Assembly (NCBI GenBank): GCA_002803225.1
Contig: NXFV01001608.1
Coordinates: 1 to 12,650 of the forward strand
DNA: 12,650 nucleotides
Reading direction: 5' to 3'
Source of the DNA: Gamarada debralockiae
Lineage: Eukaryota; Ascomycota; Leotiomycetes; Helotiales; Hyphodiscaceae
The first letter of the stretch is position 1. Each line of letters starts with the position of its first letter. A program made the position numbers and the translations under genes. Below are positions 10,094 through 12,650 of this stretch, in pieces. A model generated the notes under the pieces. That model saw nothing but the letters and a program-made list of their open reading frames with translations, searched no databases and was not told the origin of the DNA.

Positions 10094-10621
10094 GTGCCAT
10101 CCTCTGCAACCATCAAATACACATTCCTTCGTCTCGTCTTTGCATTATTTTTGGTCGTTTTCTGGTGTGGCATCCTTCATTCTCTACCCCATCCAACTGG
10201 CCTTGGGAATCCGCATCTATCGAAATCCGAAATACAAACTCAAGACATGGTCCAAATATTCATCATTTCCCTGCTGGTTCTCTCGCTGTTGGAGATATCG
10301 CTGCTGAGCACCCAGCTATGGGAGGCTTATCACGAAGGCTCCGTCGAAATCTTGCATTTGAGACTTTCCAAGTGGCGGTAGTACTCTTAAGAATGTGCTG
10401 GTCCTGGGTGTTCTATTTGCCGAATCTTGAATCTGAAGTTCTATACGTGATACATAGACAGATGGCTTGAGAAGATGGGTGTGCAGACGGAGAAGGATCC
10501 TGTGGATGAGGCTGAGAAAGACTTGTTGGAGGAAGTGTCGCATGAGAAGAAGAGGGAGGGGAAGGAGGCGAGGATCACACTGGAGGTGACACCCATTATA
10601 ATAGATGAGAAGCCCCATTGA
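10094..10621 (+). CDS. Weak candidate: small two-helix membrane protein with acidic/basic tail, or its relic
   Basis: Not recognised. One frame from ATG 10094 gives a hydrophobic stretch (about residues 9-27, LRLVFALFLVVFWCGIL), a second from Met 10247 (VQIFIISLLVLSLLEISLL), then runs into stops after SKWR. The same frame resumes at 10463 (WLEKMGVQTEKDPVDEAEK) and stays open to TGA 10619-10621 with a highly charged tail rich in Glu and Lys. An 84-bp GT..AG intron at 10378-10461 (donor GTAGTA, acceptor AGACAG) would join them in phase, giving about 147 residues, or 96 from Met 10247. Alternatively the gap is coding: another frame there reads VVLLRMCWSWVFYLP, also helix-like, so this could be a pseudogene with two indels. 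The codons near the end (GAG, AAG, CTG) look coding. The upstream start is a guess. Confidence 0.3.
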
Positions 10622-11040
10622 ATCAAAGTTGATCGTAAGGCTTTAGGAGTGAGGGACAAGTCTAGGGCACCACGATAACGGGTTTTCGTCGTATCGCACA
10701 GCAACACACAGTTGGTATGGGAGAGGCAGTGGAGAGTGCAGCCTGGGGCCATTGTTAGATCATGATCGAGACCGTTTATGACCGAAGAGGTGAATGATCA
10801 ATCATCTTGAAGTACTGTGCATTCTTCAATCCCTATTGACCAATGCTACAATTGACACATGGTCCGCATCTGCCGTCCACAACTCGTCATTTGTCGATCT
10901 CTACTGTTTTGCCGCTTTCAAAATGCTCATTGCAATATAATCGCGTCTTTCTAAGCGGGACGCCGGGTCGACAATTGAAGTATGCTGGTCGTCACGACCC
11001 TCCCTATCACATCATTTCTCAACTGTAAGTCTACTTCCCC
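10622..11040. other. Intergenic region; no supported gene
   Basis: About 420 bp where I see no domain or convincing frame. The right part could hold further degraded sequence of the NLR relic on the minus strand, since that gene's downstream exons would be expected here, but nothing is clear enough to call. Confidence 0.45.
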
Positions 11041-11548
11041 TCCTTTCTACTTCGAGTGATCCTATCGAAGATCCGTTCGTAATCGCCTGCAATATGTTAG
11101 CGTATTTCAAAGCTATCACTCAAAAGGACTAGCTCGCAGATACCCAAATTGGGAGGAATAGCCTCCTGAGAGATTTTCAATAAGAACCAATACTTACGGA
11201 ATCTAGGCAAAATGTCTCCCCAGCATCTCCACAAGTCTCCCATAGAACTTCCCATATGCCTTTGCAACAACTAAAATGACTCTAATACATTCCTAAATCG
11301 GTGACAAAAACAGAGCGCTATCTGCGCAAAGTATCAACAGCCTTGCCATAGCTCTCAATCGCTGAGACAGTTGCCTGACTACAGCGCGAGTCTTGCTATT
11401 ATCAAAGTCGTCTCGATCCGCATTCCTCGTCGCATAAAATAGGTTCTCAAATTGTTGCATTCCCGAAGAGTTCTTTTTCGTTCGTGGGGTCGAGGCTTGC
11501 GAGAAATTGAGCTTTGGCAAGCTCCCAAAGACTGTTGTCAGTGGCCAT
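11041..11548 (-). pseudogene. Relic of the N-terminal region of a fungal NLR/STAND-type protein
   Basis: Fungal STAND proteins (NACHT or NB-ARC with repeats) act in non-self recognition and cell death; many begin with a helical module of about 150-250 residues, which this resembles. Reading from ATG 11548: MATDNSLWELAKAQFLASL, then DPTNEKELFGNAT; a one-base change of frame near 11452; ENLFYATRNADRDDF and KTRAVVRQLSQRLRAM; LFLSPI followed by TAG GAA at 11290-11295 where Trp-Gly is usual; RVILVVAKAYGKFYGRLVE; another frame change near 11213-11220; then DILPRF. A GT..AG intron at 11087-11197 joins this to RDYERIF, a characteristic continuation. After about 11060 stops accumulate and similarity is lost. 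No nucleotide-binding domain is in the window. The gene is dead by two frameshifts and a stop; the TGG GGA to TAG GAA change is RIP-type. Family assignment is from memory of such proteins (DUF7708-like), without a search. Confidence 0.65.
11087..11197 (-). other. Retained intron in the NLR relic (111 bp)
   Basis: Donor GTAAGTA at 11197, branch-like GCTAAC and acceptor ATTGCAG ending at 11087. It splits an Arg codon (C|GC) and joins LPRF to RDYERIF, which is what the family reads across this point. It shows the relic came from a genomic copy and not from a processed transcript. Confidence 0.7.
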
Positions 11549-11913
11549 ATCTGGGGAATGAGCGCCGTGCTTGTCGAGAGTTTGACAAGTCCATCGACTC
11601 GATTGCGCATGCAGAATCATCGCCAGACTTGCGCAAATGTGGATGGTTAGCCCAGTCTCTGAAACCCGACCATACCTTTTGCAACGCAACGCAGCCCAGT
11701 GGGCGTCCTGTCAATAGGAGTCCCATATGAGAGCCTGCAAGTTCGCCTTTGTTGGTTCAGGAGCTCTCATAGGCCAGCTGAAACAGCTCCTCCTCCCTCA
11801 GCCTGCTCATTCGCACTCTCAACCCACCTCCCTCTCAGAAGTTGCAACGGAATTTTATAAAAAGGGAAGAACAAACCCATAGTTAGAGCTCAAGAAGGCC
11901 ATCTGTTATCTAT
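11549..11913. other. Region upstream of the NLR relic; no gene seen
   Basis: No convincing frame. Contains a pyrimidine-rich stretch on the plus strand (about 11784-11831), a TTTTATAAAAAG element at about 11852-11865 that could serve as a TATA box on either strand, and a 9-bp inverted repeat (TATGAGAGC 11726-11734, GCTCTCATA 11763-11771) whose meaning is unclear. An overlapping minus-strand frame (11538-11726) is a shadow without motifs. Confidence 0.45.
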
Positions 11914-12156
11914 TGTTATGACGACCCTGATACTGAGGTGCATATAGCGCTAGTCTAAAATAGGTTGCGAAAGCTTCAATTCAAAATCTCTGTCTTTTCC
12001 TACATAGTTCAACCCTTCTGTTATATCTACAGCTTGACTGTACCGATTCCTGTTGCCTGTCCCGATAGCTAGTTGCCTGTCCCGATATCTTGTTGCCTGT
12101 ACCGATAGCCTGCTGCCTGTCCCTAGATATCACCGTACCTTCTAGACCTATCAACA
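11914..12156 (-). repeat. Probable 3' LTR of the copia element (about 243 bp)
   Basis: On the minus strand it opens TGTTGATAGG directly after the polypurine tract, a typical copia LTR start. The far end is uncertain: TCATAACA ending at 11914 and AGATAACA ending at 11904 both give TG..CA termini. The paired LTR is outside the window, so neither the length nor a target-site duplication can be confirmed. It contains a 20-bp tandem repeat. Confidence 0.55.
12033..12130 (-). repeat. 20-bp minisatellite in the copia LTR, about 4.9 units
   Basis: Units on the plus strand start at 12033, 12053, 12073, 12093 and 12113 (the last is 18 bases). The core is TTGCCTGTCCCGATA followed by a variable five-base end; units 2 and 3 are closest, unit 1 is the most diverged. 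On the element strand the core reads TATCGGGACAGGCAA. It lies in the first half of the LTR, that is, probably in U3, where such repeats can act as enhancers or vary in copy number between copies. Confidence 0.85.
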
Positions 12157-12166
12157 GCCCCCTTAC
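12157..12166 (-). other. Polypurine tract of the copia element
   Basis: The minus strand reads GTAAGGGGGC just before TGTTGA. It is a short purine run at the expected plus-strand primer position, with one C next to the LTR start. This supports placing the LTR boundary at 12156. Confidence 0.55.
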
Positions 12167-12273
12167 GGTTATATCTCATAACAGCTACTTCTGAAAAAAC
12201 CCTTTCAGGATAAAAACAGTATACGTAGCCCCTAGGAAAAGCCTAATTGGCATAAAAACCTAGGCGTAAGCCT

Positions 12274-12650
12274 TCATCCAGTCCAAAGCATCCCCCTAAT
12301 ACAAGTCCTGTATACTGACAGACGTAGTGGTTTCGTAAGTGCGTCTGCAAGCATGTGTGATGTTGGACAATAGTCGACTGTAATCTTATTGTACGCCAGC
12401 AATTGTCGTACGTAGTGAAACTGGACGTCGATATGCTTGCTCCTAGCATGATTTTCAGGGTTATCAGCTAGTGCTATGGCCGACTGGTTATCACAGAGCA
12501 GTGGCACTGTGAATCCGTCTATTAGATATTTCGAATATCTAATATCTCGCAATAGCCCACTGTACCAGACAGCTTGTTTACTGGTCTGGCACAACGCTAC
12601 GTACTCAGCCTCTGTGGTTGATGTCGATACGGACCGTTGTTTCCTAGAAG
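12274..12650 (-). CDS. Ty1/copia pol C-terminus (RNase H), 5' partial
   Basis: The RNase H domain degrades RNA of the RNA-DNA hybrid during reverse transcription. The frame is open from the window edge to a TGA at 12274-12276. Motifs in order: SRKQRSVSTSTTEAEYVAL (Glu codon 12610-12612 is the catalytic one of TEAEY), QAVWYSGLLRD, LLCDNQSAIALADNP (catalytic Asp), HARSKHIDVQFHYVR, and the copia end signature MLADALTKPL. This matches the last 125 or so residues of copia polyproteins, ending about 25 residues after the TKPL motif. No stop or missing catalytic residue is seen in this part. Whether the whole polyprotein is intact depends on sequence outside the window. The frame runs toward the polypurine tract and LTR to its left. 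Confidence 0.9.
   Translation of the reverse strand, partial: SRKQRSVSTSTTEAEYVALCQTSKQAVWYSGLLRDIRYSKYLIDGFTVPLLCDNQSAIALADNPENHARSKHIDVQFHYVRQLLAYNKITVDYCPTSHMLADALTKPLRLSVYRTCIRGMLWTG

Larger units (their letters stand above)
11914..12650 (-). mobile_element. Ty1/copia retrotransposon, 3' end, runs off the right edge
   Basis: Minus-strand order: end of pol with the copia RNase H, about 117 bp of untranslated sequence, polypurine tract, then a sequence starting TGTTGATAGG that I take as the 3' LTR. The remaining element and its 5' LTR must lie right of the window. CpA and TpG steps are common and the visible pol frame is uninterrupted, so this copy looks younger than, or spared from, the RIP that destroyed the chromovirus. 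Confidence 0.85.

Noticed and set aside
9287..10109. Several open frames of 60-104 codons on both strands
   Set aside because: No motif, signal, helix pattern or splice logic supports any of them.
10316..10752. Minus-strand frames of 100 and 103 codons
   Set aside because: Compositionally they look like shadows of the opposite strand; the plus strand gives a more plausible charged tail over the same bases.
10900..11040. Possible tRNA-like segment (GGTCGACAATT)
   Set aside because: No B-box match and no cloverleaf could be drawn by eye.
11452..11730. Plus-strand 92-codon frame
   Set aside because: It is antisense to the NLR relic, which gives far better protein-like sequence on the minus strand.
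11726..11771. 9-bp inverted repeat with 28-bp loop
   Set aside because: Short arms and a long loop; no adjacent coding end or element boundary gives it a role, so chance is likely.

Overview
The window looks like a transposon-rich, probably subtelomeric or accessory stretch of a filamentous ascomycete (Pezizomycotina) genome. The reasons are: short GT..AG introns with TACTAAC-like branch points, a fungal GH11 xylanase gene, a Tad1-like LINE relic, a chromovirus carrying the transition signature of repeat-induced point mutation (RIP), and a relic of a fungal NLR/STAND-type protein. Species cannot be told from the sequence.

Layout. (1) 1-6318: a nearly complete Ty3/gypsy chromovirus on the plus strand. 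It has the last 65 bp of the 5' LTR, gag, pol (protease, reverse transcriptase, RNase H, integrase, GPY/F, chromodomain), a polypurine tract and a complete 289-bp 3' LTR. It is dead: dozens of stop codons and catalytic substitutions, nearly all explicable as C-to-T or G-to-A changes. Yet the pol frame stays in register for about 4.3 kb. The tract just after the 5' LTR is exactly complementary to the predicted 5' end of the element's own transcript, which points to Tf1-type self-priming. (2) 6319 to about 7520: the 3' part of a Tad1-like LINE on the minus strand (end of RT plus RNase H). It is cut by the chromovirus in its RNase H domain, so the insertions are nested. (3) 7943-8971: an apparently intact four-exon secreted GH11 endo-1,4-beta-xylanase gene on the minus strand, 219 residues after splicing, with both catalytic glutamates. 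Upstream lie a TATA element and a symmetric GATA-CCAAT-GATA motif. (4) 9104-11040: mostly without recognisable genes, apart from a weak candidate for a small two-helix membrane protein or its relic (10094-10621, plus). (5) About 11041-11548: a frameshifted relic of the N-terminal region of a fungal NLR/STAND protein on the minus strand, still carrying a recognisable intron. (6) 11914-12650: the 3' end of a Ty1/copia element on the minus strand (RNase H end of pol, polypurine tract, 3' LTR with a 20-bp tandem repeat). It runs off the right edge and shows no RIP signature.

The xylanase is the only complete, apparently functional gene. It would be secreted and cut xylan in plant cell walls. It sits between a dead, heavily mutated retroelement island and a relic-rich region ending in an open copia copy. 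All domain assignments come from reading motifs by eye; no database search was possible.
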